From JBIQLO01 sp044464175 (lineage in GTDB: Bacteria; Planctomycetota; Phycisphaerae; Tepidisphaerales; Tepidisphaeraceae): a stretch of 47,581 nt of DNA. Where the stretch lies: assembly GCA_044464175.1 (NCBI GenBank), contig JBIQLO010000002.1:1-47581 (forward strand). The letters run 5' to 3'. Shown here one piece after another: positions 37,902 through 47,329 of the stretch. Each line of letters opens with the position of its first letter. Positions within the stretch are counted from its first letter, which is position 1. The notes beneath the pieces were generated by a model that was given only the letters and a program-made list of their open reading frames with translations, made no database searches and was not told the origin of the DNA. The position numbers and the translations under genes are program-made.

Positions 37902-40900
37902 ATGATGATGCGATCCATTGTCGCGGGGTTGGCGGGTTTGTTGCTGGGCTTGGGCACCGCGGTGGGGGCGGAGGCGAAATTAACGCTGCATGTGCCGTTC
38001 GACGGCTCGGTAGATGCGCAGGTGGCCGCAGGAGAATCGACAGGAAAATTCGAGGGAAAGAAGGACCAACTCCAATTCGCCGAGGGCATCCACGGCAAGG
38101 GGTTGCTCACCGGACGCGTGGGCCAGGCGGTGACGTTTGCGGGCAAGGGGAACATTTCACCCGACCAGTGGACGATCACGTTCTGGGTCAAGGGGCTGGC
38201 GGAGGCGAACTGGCACACGCCGAATATCCACGAAAATATTAATCAGGAATTCTGGCAGCTCTTTGGCAGCAAGGGGGGATCGACGCGATTTTACAAATAC
38301 AGCGACAAGCCCCGGCCGTGGCTGCTCAACCTGCCGCGCAAAGGAGAGGGAAAGCCGCGATGGATCTTTGCGCCCCAGGCGCCGGAGACGGCGTGGCATT
38401 TCTGGGCCGTGACTTGGCGCAAGGGGGCGGGGGCGAACTTGTACCTTGACGGACATCTCGTGGGGCAGGATGCCACCTTCGACACCGTAGCGGATGTGAA
38501 GTCGATCGTGATCGGCCAGCAGTTCGGACTGGATAAGCAAAACAAGATTCTCGACGAATTCAAAATTTACGATGCCGCGATGGATGCCGGGGCGGTGGCT
38601 CGGCAGTACTGGCAGGAGGGGCAGTGGGCGCTGAACCCAACGATTACCGTCGGTCCCGCGCGGGGCACGATTGAAATTGACGGAAAGATCGATCCGGCCG
38701 AGTGGGCCGGAACCGGCGGTTTTTCCGGGCTGGTTGATTCCAGGCGATGGAGCATCGAGCCGCCGGCGACTTGGGGGCAGATGTCCTACGATGAGAAATA
38801 TCTCTATGTGGCAATGCACTCGGACATGCCCGAAGAGATCAAGAATTCGCCGGATACGACGGTGGAGCATGGATTTTTGAAAAGCGATGCGACCCAGCAC
38901 GACGGGCTGGTATCGGCCGATGACAGCTTTTATTTGAAGGTGATGCCGCCAGCGGGGGGAACCTACTTCTTTTACGTCAACGGCATCGGGACGATCTACG
39001 ATTACAGCCTGCCCAGAGAGGGAGGCGTAAACCTGGCGTGGGAGAGCCGGGCGAAAGTGAAGTCCATCGTGGATACGCAGGGGTGGACGCTGGAGGCGGC
39101 GATTCCCCTGTCGGCCTTCGGGATCGAGCATATCGAACCGGGGACGACGTGGCGGATGGACCTGGGGCGGGTCTGGAAAATGCTGCGTCAGCGGACCGAT
39201 GCCTGGGCGGCCGGCCAGCGCGGGGCGGATGGGGTGATGGTCAAGGGACCGGCCATGGGGACGGTGCAATTCGTCGGCAAAGCCGCGCCGGTGGCTGATC
39301 TGAAGATGCTGGCCATTTCGCCCGAGGGGCGGGTGCGGGCAACGCTGGAAAGCGCCACCAGTGAGAGTGCCGTCGGGACTTTGACGGCGACGCTGTCGGC
39401 CGGTGGGAAAGTGATCCAGGAGAAGAAAGTCCAGGGAAACGAAGTTGCCTTTGACGCGGCCGCCGACCACGCCGCCGGACAGATGGTTGAAGTGACGGTG
39501 AAGTCGGGGGATCAGGTGCTGCTGCGGCAGGCCGCGCCGATCATTCCCCAGCAGGTGGGACAACTGGCGATGTGGAGCTATCCCAGCCGCGGTCAACTCC
39601 GGGTGGGGTGGGTGATCCAAAGCGCCTCGGCTCCGTCGGCCTTGGCGCTGAAGGGGGAATTGAAGGATGCCCACGGAAAGGTGGTGGCGCGGGCGGCGGT
39701 GGAGCCCCTGACGGCGGTCCGCGGTTCAACCTTAATGGATATCCGATCGATCCCGGAGGGAAGCTACACGCTGGAGGTGGCGGTGAATGACAAGCAGGGG
39801 GCGGTGCAGCAGCAGACGTTCCCATTTGAGAAAAAGCCGCTGCCTCAGTGGGTGGGCAACACCCTGGGGATCAGCGATACGCCGCCCCCGCCCTGGACGG
39901 ACCTGGCGGTGGAGAAGTCCGGGGATGCGGTCTCCATCTGGGGTCGGACCTACGCCTATGGCGGGCGGCTGCTGCCGGAGCAGATCGTTAACCAGGGCAA
40001 GGCGATGCTGGCCGGGCCGATGCGGCTGGTGGTGAGGGGGGCTGACGGCAAGGCGCACGCCAGTTCGGAGGGAAAGGCCGAATCGGTACAGTGGACCGAG
40101 GCGAGTGCCGTGCGCGCCGACTCAGTGCGTACGCAGACGGTTGGACCATTGACGCTGCGGGCGGATTCCTATGTGGAATTTGACGGCATGACCTGGATGG
40201 AGCTGACCGTCTCCCCGGCCAAGGCGGGGCAGGTGGTCCATCCCACGGGGGTGACGGTTGAAATTCCACTTCAGGCGGCATGGGCGAAGTTGATTAATCC
40301 CTATGACTATTCGCTGCGCCAGACCGGAGCGCTACCGCAAAAAGGGTGGAGCGGGTCCGCTCGCCCGCTGTGGGTGGGCAACGGCGACGGGGGCATCCAA
40401 TTCTTCCAGGAGACGACGGCGAGCTGGGTGGGCAGCCGCGGCATGGAGGTGGTGCCCGACGGGAAGGGCGCTGTGGTATTGCGGGTGCACCTGATCGATC
40501 AGCCGGTGGCGCTGAGCAAGCCGCTGCAGTTCGCCTTCGGCTGGACTGTTTCGCCGGTGAAGGCCGCCCCCAAGGACCACCGCGACTGGCGGGTGATGAG
40601 CGGATCGTCGGAGCTCAAGCGCGGCGCCGGCACGCGGGGCGGGGTCTACCTGAAGCAGGCGGCCGCGATCAACCCGAGCCTCAAGCCCATTTCCATGTGG
40701 TGGCAGGGGTGGTGGTGGGCGCCGGGCGAGTACAAGGGAAATTGGGACAAGACCGGGCCGGTGCCGGTGCCTTCCCAGAGCAAGCAGAAGAACGCGGTGC
40801 TCCAGAGCGACTACGGGCTGACGATCCTGGGCGCGCCTTACGGACGCCTGGGGCAGGTGGGGACGGCCAATCCCTGGTTCGCACAGTTTGGAGATGAATG

Positions 40901-41867
40901 GCTGGCGGATGTGAACGAAATCTACCGCCCCGATCCGTCCAAGCAGCCGGCCTGGCAGGCAGCGACCGTGAGCCAGTCGGCCCGGTCCCTGCGCGACTTC
41001 TTCGCCTGGGGCTACGATCGGCTGCTCAACGAGGGGCAGGTGCGGGCGCTCTACTTCGACGTGTCGCGCCCCGTCTATGACAACAACATCTATCATGGCG
41101 CCGGCACGCCCCGGCCCGACGGGCCGCCAATCGCCCAGTACAACATCCTGGCGACGCGCAAGACCTTTCAGCGCATCTACACGCTGCTGAAGGCGAAGCA
41201 TCCCGAGGGAAGGCTCTTTTACCACATGTCCGGGCAGGTGTTGCTGCCGATTGACGCCTTCACCGACGGGCTGGTGGATGGGGAGAACTACACGGGAATG
41301 CTCAACCGCAAGGACAATCGCGGCTATGAGCATGTCCTGCGGCTGGATCAGTTCCGGGCGGAGTATTCGGCCCAGAACAACTTCGGCCCGGCCAGCGTGA
41401 TCCTGCCGGAATTCACACGTTCCGGGGCGATCAAGCCGGAGGAATGGAAGGAATTGGGATATGGACACGCGGAATACCTCCTGGGGCTGATCCTGGTGCA
41501 CGACTCGAGCATCTGGTGGTCCTACTTCCCGGTGGAGGTGCTCAGCCAAGCTTATGCGGCGCTGGACAAGACGGGGCTCAACAGCACCTGGAGCTTTGAG
41601 CCGTACTGGCGGCAGAAGGTGTTTGATCTGCCCCAGGGGGTGGTGGCGAGCCTGTACGTCTCGCCGGACAAGAGCCGGGCCGTGGTGGTGGTGATGAATG
41701 TCTCGGGCAAGGATCAGGCGCTCGATCTGCCCGTGACCGGCCAGGTGGGATCGTTCACGAACGCCGCGGCGGTCTATCCCGAAGCGCCGATCCGGCTGGA
41801 AGGCGGGGCGGTGCGCGGCCTGGAGGTCAAAAACAACAACTTCCGGGCGATCTTGTTCAAGCCATAA
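37902..41867 (+). CDS. Exported LamG/CBM9-like/DUF6067 multidomain glycan protein
   Basis: 1321 residues from the first of three ATGs (AGAG upstream). A signal peptide ends near GTAVGAEA. Domains in rough order: LamG/concanavalin-like sandwich (about 25-235; LTLHVPFDGSVD, WTITFWVKG, ILDEFKIYDAAM), a CBM9/DOMON-like domain (about 240-440; EIDGKIDPAEWAGTGGF, YLYVAMHSDMPEE), Ig-like strands, then a long C-terminal DUF6067-type glycosidase region (about 620-1320; WVGNTLGISDTPPPPWTDLA, SIWGRTYAYGGRLLPEQI). DUF6067 is a predicted glycoside hydrolase group. The protein is likely to bind and cleave a polysaccharide outside the cell. It is co-directional with the regulator and pseudopilin upstream. 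A 22-residue extension from 37836 is rejected as it would hide the signal peptide. Confidence 0.88.
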   Translation: MMMRSIVAGLAGLLLGLGTAVGAEAKLTLHVPFDGSVDAQVAAGESTGKFEGKKDQLQFAEGIHGKGLLTGRVGQAVTFAGKGNISPDQWTITFWVKGLAEANWHTPNIHENINQEFWQLFGSKGGSTRFYKYSDKPRPWLLNLPRKGEGKPRWIFAPQAPETAWHFWAVTWRKGAGANLYLDGHLVGQDATFDTVADVKSIVIGQQFGLDKQNKILDEFKIYDAAMDAGAVARQYWQEGQWALNPTITVGPARGTIEIDGKIDPAEWAGTGGFSGLVDSRRWSIEPPATWGQMSYDEKYLYVAMHSDMPEEIKNSPDTTVEHGFLKSDATQHDGLVSADDSFYLKVMPPAGGTYFFYVNGIGTIYDYSLPREGGVNLAWESRAKVKSIVDTQGWTLEAAIPLSAFGIEHIEPGTTWRMDLGRVWKMLRQRTDAWAAGQRGADGVMVKGPAMGTVQFVGKAAPVADLKMLAISPEGRVRATLESATSESAVGTLTATLSAGGKVIQEKKVQGNEVAFDAAADHAAGQMVEVTVKSGDQVLLRQAAPIIPQQVGQLAMWSYPSRGQLRVGWVIQSASAPSALALKGELKDAHGKVVARAAVEPLTAVRGSTLMDIRSIPEGSYTLEVAVNDKQGAVQQQTFPFEKKPLPQWVGNTLGISDTPPPPWTDLAVEKSGDAVSIWGRTYAYGGRLLPEQIVNQGKAMLAGPMRLVVRGADGKAHASSEGKAESVQWTEASAVRADSVRTQTVGPLTLRADSYVEFDGMTWMELTVSPAKAGQVVHPTGVTVEIPLQAAWAKLINPYDYSLRQTGALPQKGWSGSARPLWVGNGDGGIQFFQETTASWVGSRGMEVVPDGKGAVVLRVHLIDQPVALSKPLQFAFGWTVSPVKAAPKDHRDWRVMSGSSELKRGAGTRGGVYLKQAAAINPSLKPISMWWQGWWWAPGEYKGNWDKTGPVPVPSQSKQKNAVLQSDYGLTILGAPYGRLGQVGTANPWFAQFGDEWLADVNEIYRPDPSKQPAWQAATVSQSARSLRDFFAWGYDRLLNEGQVRALYFDVSRPVYDNNIYHGAGTPRPDGPPIAQYNILATRKTFQRIYTLLKAKHPEGRLFYHMSGQVLLPIDAFTDGLVDGENYTGMLNRKDNRGYEHVLRLDQFRAEYSAQNNFGPASVILPEFTRSGAIKPEEWKELGYGHAEYLLGLILVHDSSIWWSYFPVEVLSQAYAALDKTGLNSTWSFEPYWRQKVFDLPQGVVASLYVSPDKSRAVVVVMNVSGKDQALDLPVTGQVGSFTNAAAVYPEAPIRLEGGAVRGLEVKNNNFRAILFKP

Positions 41868-42158
41868 AGCAGCCTGCCCCGCATGGGCAAGCGGATTGGG
41901 ATTGGACGCACAGACGGCCACAATGAAAGCGGCACGTCCCGAACTCAACTCATTCCATCCACCAGGGCGCCGTCATGGCTGAAGCCCAGTGGCGCTGGCC
42001 AAGTGTCACAGGGGGAATTGTCGGCAATGATCGCCACCGGAAAGACCGGGCCCCATGATCGGGTCTGGCCCGATGGCACGGTCAACTGACGAGCGGCCGG
42101 AACAGGGCCTGCGCTGAATGCCGGGGCGCTGGTGATCCGCAAATAGTCTCGGCATCGA

Positions 42159-42878
42159 TCAGCCGCCACGGTAGGTGGTCCAGTCGGAGAAGATTTGTTT
42201 GGGGGTCAGCAACTCGACATGGGCGTCCTTGAACAGGGCGTTGATGGCGCCGTGATGGCGGGCCTCCATGTCGTTGTAACGGTGGGCGCGGGTGGTATCG
42301 TAGGAGTCCTTGACGCCGTCGTTGTCCTGGTCGTAACCGGCGCTGTAGTTATAGATGATGTAGGTCGAGGCGTCCGCCATGAGGATGGTTTGGGGCTTGA
42401 GGCTCACGAGCTTGGGCATGACGGCGGCGCTGGCGGGGGTGTAGGCAAAGGCGCCCAGTTTGGTGCTGGAGGAATAGAGCAGGACGCCGTAGGTGTACCA
42501 GGAGGCCGAGATCGAGGAAGTCAATTCATAAGGGGCGCTGGGGCAGCGCATTCTATTATACCCAAAATAGAAATTGTCAGCGGCATTGGGACCGCTGGCG
42601 GAACTGAAATAACGATGGAGATCGCCGATCCAGGTCTGGGCGATGCCGGTGAAACCGGGTTCGGCGGCCGGCGGGAGAAACCCTTTGCATTCCTGGGCAT
42701 ACATATGGAGGGCCAGTCCGGCCTGTCGGAGATTGCTCATGCACTGGACTTGCTGCGCCTGGCGGCGTGCCTTGTTCAAGGCGGGCAGCAGCATCGCGAT
42801 CAAAATGCTGATGATGCCAATAACCACGAGCAGCTCAACCAGCGTAAAACCGTTCATCGCCTTCTTCGCGTCCTTCAT
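42159..42878 (-). CDS. Pseudopilin (prepilin-type N-terminal cleavage/methylation protein)
   Basis: 239 residues from the ATG at 42878, with GGAGGC upstream: MKDAKKAMNG then FTLVELLVVIGIISILIAML, cleavage after Gly. The globular part has MRCPSAPYEL (Cys) and ends with ARHHGAINALFKDAHVELLT, an H-x9-D form where the usual DG is DA. The first 30 mature residues are almost identical to those of the pseudopilins at 18012 and 37002, while the globular parts differ widely. The GntR/LacI-sensor gene lies 28 bp upstream on the same strand. A start further upstream at 42959 would overlap that gene. Confidence 0.93.
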   Translation of the reverse strand: MKDAKKAMNGFTLVELLVVIGIISILIAMLLPALNKARRQAQQVQCMSNLRQAGLALHMYAQECKGFLPPAAEPGFTGIAQTWIGDLHRYFSSASGPNAADNFYFGYNRMRCPSAPYELTSSISASWYTYGVLLYSSSTKLGAFAYTPASAAVMPKLVSLKPQTILMADASTYIIYNYSAGYDQDNDGVKDSYDTTRAHRYNDMEARHHGAINALFKDAHVELLTPKQIFSDWTTYRGG

Positions 42879-42906
42879 GGAACGCCTCCATGGAAAGTAA
42901 AATGGT

Positions 42907-43998
42907 TCATGTCGTCTCCCTCCGCAGCAGGCGGGGAGGCACGAGATTGACGGGTTCAACAGGTTTTTTCTCGACCAGGCGGTGAAGGCAGCGGGCGGCG
43001 GTCAGGCCCAGATCGGAAATGCGCACGTCGATGGTGGTCAGACCGCTGTGAGAATGGTCTCCCAGCAGGTTCCCCAGGCCCATGACGGCGACGTCGTCGG
43101 GCACTCGGCGGCCCAGATCGCTCATCGCCTGAAGGACCCCCAGCGCCTGCATGTCGTCGGAAGTGAAGATGGCGTCCAAGTCGGGGCAGCGGGAGAGCAA
43201 CTGGAGGGCGGCCTGTTTGCCCGGATTGATGCCCCAGCCGGCCGGTTCGTAGCGGGCGGGGTCAAAGGGAAGGCTCAGGTCTCGCATGGTGTCGATGATG
43301 CGGTCCTTGGCGGTGCCGCCCCCGATCACATCGGCCCCGACGACGGCGATGCGCCGGCGGCCGATCTCCTTGAGATGGCGCAATCCCATCTCGCGGGCCG
43401 AGGTGGGGCCGGAATCCACGATGACGCCCGGGGGGGCGTTGAGAAAGCGGCGGTTGCCCACGATGACGAGCGGGATACCCTTGTCGGCCAGGCGCTGAAG
43501 GACTTCGGGGCGGATGCGTGGCATGGCAATCACGCCGTCCATGGGGTCGTAAGCCAGGAGCTCTTCGACGGAGGCGTCGTCGGGCGATTGCTGATGGATT
43601 TCGGGCAGGGGGAGCAATTCAAGCCGAAAAGGATGGCCGGCGCGGCTGTATTGCTGGATGCCCTCCATCAGGAGGTGGGTGTAGGGGTAAGTAATGGGGG
43701 ATTCGCTGGCATGGACGAACAGGACATTCAGGGCGATGGCGTAGGGGGAGGGATTGACGAAAGTGCCGCGCCCCTTCTGGCCAATGAGGAGACCCTCGGT
43801 CGCCAACTCCTGCAGCGCGCGGCGGACAGTGATGCGACTGACATTGAAACGTTGGAGAATTTCGGCTTCGGTGGGAATCTGCCGGCCCGGCGGATAGAGT
43901 CCTTCGCGGATTTCCCGGCGCAGGGTTTCCACGATGCGCCGATAAAGGGACTGCGGCTTTCGGGGGGCGGCGTGTCGTGAAGCCGTCAAAGTTGACAT
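42907..43998 (-). CDS. GntR-type regulator with LacI-like sugar-sensor domain
   Basis: 363 residues. The GntR winged helix is LYRRIVETLRREIREGLYPP, IPTEAEILQRFNVSRITVRR and ALQELATEGLLIGQKGRGTF. The sensor domain has the LacI pattern DGVIAMPRIRPEVLQRLADK, GIPLVIVGNRR and VPDDVAVMGLGNLL. It is closest in design to the regulator at 35837 but clearly different in sequence. The ATG at 43998 is in TTGACATGTCA. The promoter region shared with the divergent DUF4091 gene carries two ATGTCATAT words (43997 and 44056), possible operator halves. It is co-directional with, and upstream of, the pseudopilin gene. Confidence 0.92.
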   Translation of the reverse strand: MSTLTASRHAAPRKPQSLYRRIVETLRREIREGLYPPGRQIPTEAEILQRFNVSRITVRRALQELATEGLLIGQKGRGTFVNPSPYAIALNVLFVHASESPITYPYTHLLMEGIQQYSRAGHPFRLELLPLPEIHQQSPDDASVEELLAYDPMDGVIAMPRIRPEVLQRLADKGIPLVIVGNRRFLNAPPGVIVDSGPTSAREMGLRHLKEIGRRRIAVVGADVIGGGTAKDRIIDTMRDLSLPFDPARYEPAGWGINPGKQAALQLLSRCPDLDAIFTSDDMQALGVLQAMSDLGRRVPDDVAVMGLGNLLGDHSHSGLTTIDVRISDLGLTAARCLHRLVEKKPVEPVNLVPPRLLRRETT

Positions 43999-44064
43999 GT
44001 CATATTTCTAATTTAAGATGGCAGATAAGTCAAGGATATCTGATTATTCTAGCAAATGTCATAT
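43997..44064. promoter_or_regulatory. Divergent control region with two ATGTCATAT direct repeats
   Basis: ATGTCATAT at 43997-44005 and again at 44056-44064, 59 bp apart, with TGACATGTCA (43993-44002) as a palindrome across the first. The region between the GntR-type gene and the DUF4091 gene is AT-rich. These are the only repeated words there, so they are the best operator candidates. Confidence 0.45.
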
Positions 44065-44121
44065 CATTTTTGGACAGAATAACCGGAGACACTGAAGCAT
44101 CCCCCTACGGAGATGGCGCAC

Positions 44122-46503
44122 ATGAGAAGCACACCAGGATGGAACGCATTGGGGACGGTTGCCGCGCTGCTGACGGTGCTGGCTGTGGTGCAACAGGTGC
44201 GCGGCGGCATTCAAGAGGATCGGGCCATGCTGAAGAACGGGAATTTTGAGCAGTGGCGGGACGGCGAACCGGCCGGGTGGAAGGTGGGGCACGGGCATTA
44301 TGAACGGGATGAGGTGATGAAAATCGCCGGGATGTCGGCATTGCGGATGTCGACGGACCGGATGCAGCCGGATCGGTGGCTCAGCACGCGCCTGGAGCAG
44401 CGGTTTGATCTGACGCCGAACCGCGCCTATCGCCTGCGGCTCTGGATGGCCAAGGATGGCGAGGGGAAGGTGCTGGTGCGGATTCGGCCGATCCGCCAGG
44501 GAAAGGTGGCCGAGGCGGTGCTGGATTGGAGCAATGGGTGGGCGCGGCTGTTCGCCTGGACGCCGGTGGCGCTGGAATTCCGCAGCGGCGACGACACCAG
44601 ATATGAGCTGAGCATCATTCAGTTTGGCTCACCCGGTGAGCCGATGTGGATCGACGCAGTGGAGATAGAGCCGCGCGACGGGGAGGCGGCGATTGAGCCG
44701 GGGGACCGGAAGCGGGGATTTGAGCTGTATTGTCCGCCGGTGATGGTGCCGTTTGATGCGCGGAATCAGGTGGCGGCGGAGGATACGCCGCAATTGCGGC
44801 TGACGGCGGCGCGGGGTGAATATGCGGCGGGGATTCTGGGATTGCGGGCATTACAGAGGCTGGAGGGGGTGGATGTGCGGCTGAAGGGGGATTTGATCGG
44901 GGCGGATGGAGCGCGGTTGCAGGCGGATGCGGTGACGGTCCGAATGATTGGGGATCAGGCGCTGCTGCCGCCAAGCCGCGCGCGCACGGTGGATGCGGGG
45001 CGGAATCTGGGGTGGTGGATCACGGTTCATGCGGGAGAAACCCAGGCGGCGGGGGTTTACCGTGGGACGCTGGAGGTGATGGTAAATGGAAAGCCGGTGG
45101 CCGAGGCGGCGCTGTCGCTTGAGGTGCTCGGGTTGACTCTGCCGGAGCCGGACATCGCATTCCTGGTTTATCACAACGAGCGGTATTTTCCGGCCGGGGG
45201 ATTTTTGACGGACAAACTTCGCCAGGCGTACTACGACGACATGCGCGCCCATGGGATGAACACGGTCACGGTCTACAACAACCCGGATGTGGATGGAAAG
45301 CGGATCGATTTCGATTACGACCATGCCTACGGGAAGGATGTTTTTGACTACGAGGCCCTCAACAAAAAGGGATACAGCCTGACGGCCGAGGCGGTTCAAA
45401 AGCGGTTCGATCATGGATTGAACAGCGTCATGCCCATGATTCTCAAGAGCGGGTTGTGCGCATCCGGCCAGCCCGTGCTCTGGCTGCCGTACAAGCCAGG
45501 GCGATACAACTGGGGCGGCATGCCCAGGGAGGCGATGAAGAAGACGGTCCAGGCATGGCTGGGGCACAAAGATTGGCCGACGCCCCTGTTGTATGTGAAC
45601 GATGAGCCGGAAGGGCATCCGGATCGGATCGCCGAGGCGCAACGGGTGCTCAAAGAGGTAAAGAGTTGGAATCTGCCCGTCCAGACCGTGACGGCGAATG
45701 TGGCGGTGAAGGAACTGGGGGATGATTACGATGTGTGGATTCAGCTGGACCGGCGGATGAATCCGGAGATGGCGCAGGCGGCGCGGGAGCACACGGCGGC
45801 CTTGTGGGTATATGACTGCAACATGCCGGCCGACAATGCACCATTCACGCGTGCGATGTATGGCTTCTGGGCCTACCGGGCGGGGGTCAAGGGGGTGGTG
45901 CAATGGGCGTACTACGATGCGCTGAATTGGTACATGGACGCCGAGGGAACGGTGCATGGAACCAACGGGCAGTTCGATCTGTCTCGAATCTGCCCATCAC
46001 CGGACGGGCCGGTGCCGACGGTTTCGTGGGAGTCAACGCGACTGGGGGTGGACGATTATCGCTATGCCCTGCTCTTTGGGCGGCTGATTCAGGAGGCGTC
46101 GGACAAAGCGGATAAACTGCTGAAGCAGGCGCGGGAGGTTTTGAGCGACAAAGACATTGCGACCCTGGATGCCCGGCAAAAGCAGCTGGACCGCAAGCCC
46201 AAGCCGGATGAAAAGCCGATTGCATGGAAACCGGCGAATGAGGCGCAAGCGAAGGCACTGGCGCTCTACCGGGAAGGGCGGCGGCTGGAGCGGGAGGCGG
46301 CGATGGCTCGGCAGGTGAAGGAACAATTGATCGATTCAATTCCATCCGATGCGCTGGCGGTGAGCCGGGCGATGCCGTTCATGGCGGCAAATCATGAATT
46401 CTATCCGGCGCTGGGTCCTGGGGACCCGCGAACGGCGGCGGCCGACAAACGGCGGGCGCTGACGCCGTATGTGATGCGGCTGCAGGCGGCGCTGGGGGAG
46501 TGA
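44122..46503 (+). CDS. Exported glycoside-hydrolase-like protein with DUF4091 domain
   Basis: 793 residues from the ATG at 44122, which has GGAG nine bases upstream; the earlier ATG at 44113 is too close to that site. The signal peptide ends near VVQQVRG. A CBM-like sandwich (about 30-200; LKNGNFEQWRDGEPAGWKV) is followed by a middle beta region, a TIM-barrel-like part with LYVNDEPEGHPDRIAEAQRV (Glu as possible acid catalyst), and the DUF4091 domain at the C-terminus (TNGQFDLSRICPSPDG, STRLGVDDYRYALLFGRLI). DUF4091 proteins are predicted glycosidases. The DEPxGH motif also occurs in the 18761 protein. It is divergent from a GntR-type regulator that probably controls it. Confidence 0.9.
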   Translation: MRSTPGWNALGTVAALLTVLAVVQQVRGGIQEDRAMLKNGNFEQWRDGEPAGWKVGHGHYERDEVMKIAGMSALRMSTDRMQPDRWLSTRLEQRFDLTPNRAYRLRLWMAKDGEGKVLVRIRPIRQGKVAEAVLDWSNGWARLFAWTPVALEFRSGDDTRYELSIIQFGSPGEPMWIDAVEIEPRDGEAAIEPGDRKRGFELYCPPVMVPFDARNQVAAEDTPQLRLTAARGEYAAGILGLRALQRLEGVDVRLKGDLIGADGARLQADAVTVRMIGDQALLPPSRARTVDAGRNLGWWITVHAGETQAAGVYRGTLEVMVNGKPVAEAALSLEVLGLTLPEPDIAFLVYHNERYFPAGGFLTDKLRQAYYDDMRAHGMNTVTVYNNPDVDGKRIDFDYDHAYGKDVFDYEALNKKGYSLTAEAVQKRFDHGLNSVMPMILKSGLCASGQPVLWLPYKPGRYNWGGMPREAMKKTVQAWLGHKDWPTPLLYVNDEPEGHPDRIAEAQRVLKEVKSWNLPVQTVTANVAVKELGDDYDVWIQLDRRMNPEMAQAAREHTAALWVYDCNMPADNAPFTRAMYGFWAYRAGVKGVVQWAYYDALNWYMDAEGTVHGTNGQFDLSRICPSPDGPVPTVSWESTRLGVDDYRYALLFGRLIQEASDKADKLLKQAREVLSDKDIATLDARQKQLDRKPKPDEKPIAWKPANEAQAKALALYREGRRLEREAAMARQVKEQLIDSIPSDALAVSRAMPFMAANHEFYPALGPGDPRTAAADKRRALTPYVMRLQAALGE

Positions 46504-46504
46504 A

Positions 46505-47323
46505 TCACTCCCCCGGGATATAGCTGATGACGCCGTCGAAGGGGCTGGAGGCGGTGGCGTATCGCTTTTTGGGGATGCGCCCGGCGTGGTAGGCGAGATA
46601 GCCCGCCTCGATGGCGTGTTTCATGGCGGCGGCCATTTTCACCGGGTCTTTGGCGTGGGCGACGCCGCTGTTGAGCAGGACGCCATCGGCGCCCAGTTCC
46701 ATGGCGACGGTCACATCGCTGGCGGTGCCGACGCCGGCATCGACGATGACCGGGTAGGCCGGGTCGCCCGCTTTCAATTCTTCCAGACAAAGTGAAATGT
46801 TCAGGGGATTAAGGATCCCCTGGCCGGAGCCGATTGGGCTGCCGGCGGGCATGACGGCCGCGGCGCCGGCCTCCTTCAGGCGCAGGGCGGCGATGGGATC
46901 ATCGCTGGTGTAGCACAGGACGGTGAAGCCCTCCTTGACCAGCTCGCGGGTCGCCTCCAGCGTGCCGGCGGGATCGGGCAGGAGCGTCTTGCGGTCGCCC
47001 AGAACTTCCAGCTTGACCCAGCCGGCCCCCTTGTTGCCCAGCTTCTCCAGCAGGTCGCGACCGAGGAGTGAGACGCGGATGGCATCCTCGGCGGTGAAAC
47101 AACCGGCGGTGTTGGGAAGAATGGTGTAGCGGTCCAAGTCAATGAAATCCAGGAGGGATTTGCCTTCCTTGTCGATCAGGCGTTCGCGGCGGACGGCGAC
47201 GGTGACGGCGTGGCAGCCGGAGGCGTCCAGCGATTGGCGCATCAGGTCGTAAGTGGCGTATTTTCCAGTGCCGACGACGAGGCGACTGTTAAGCGTGTAA
47301 TCCTTGATCTTGAGGGTGTCCAT
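46505..47323 (-). CDS. thiG: Thiazole synthase
   Basis: 272 residues. ThiG forms the thiazole phosphate of thiamine from deoxyxylulose phosphate, dehydroglycine and ThiS-thiocarboxylate. The catalytic Lys is in WVKLEVLGD. Typical segments: NSRLVVGTGKYATYDLMRQS, PNTAGCFTAEDAIRVSLLGR, the end of the barrel PVIVDAGVGTASDVTVAMEL and NSGVAHAKDPVKMAAAMKHA. No ThiS or ThiF neighbour is visible. The ATG at 47323 has no Shine-Dalgarno. A perfect TATAAT lies six bases before it, so the message is probably leaderless. Confidence 0.95.
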   Translation of the reverse strand: MDTLKIKDYTLNSRLVVGTGKYATYDLMRQSLDASGCHAVTVAVRRERLIDKEGKSLLDFIDLDRYTILPNTAGCFTAEDAIRVSLLGRDLLEKLGNKGAGWVKLEVLGDRKTLLPDPAGTLEATRELVKEGFTVLCYTSDDPIAALRLKEAGAAAVMPAGSPIGSGQGILNPLNISLCLEELKAGDPAYPVIVDAGVGTASDVTVAMELGADGVLLNSGVAHAKDPVKMAAAMKHAIEAGYLAYHAGRIPKKRYATASSPFDGVISYIPGE

Positions 47324-47329
47324 CGGGGA

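Noticed and set aside
41868..42158. A 68-codon + strand frame between the DUF6067 protein and the pseudopilin
   Set aside because: There is no ribosome binding site, no family resemblance, and a 291-bp gap suffices for terminators. It may be decayed coding DNA but I cannot support that.
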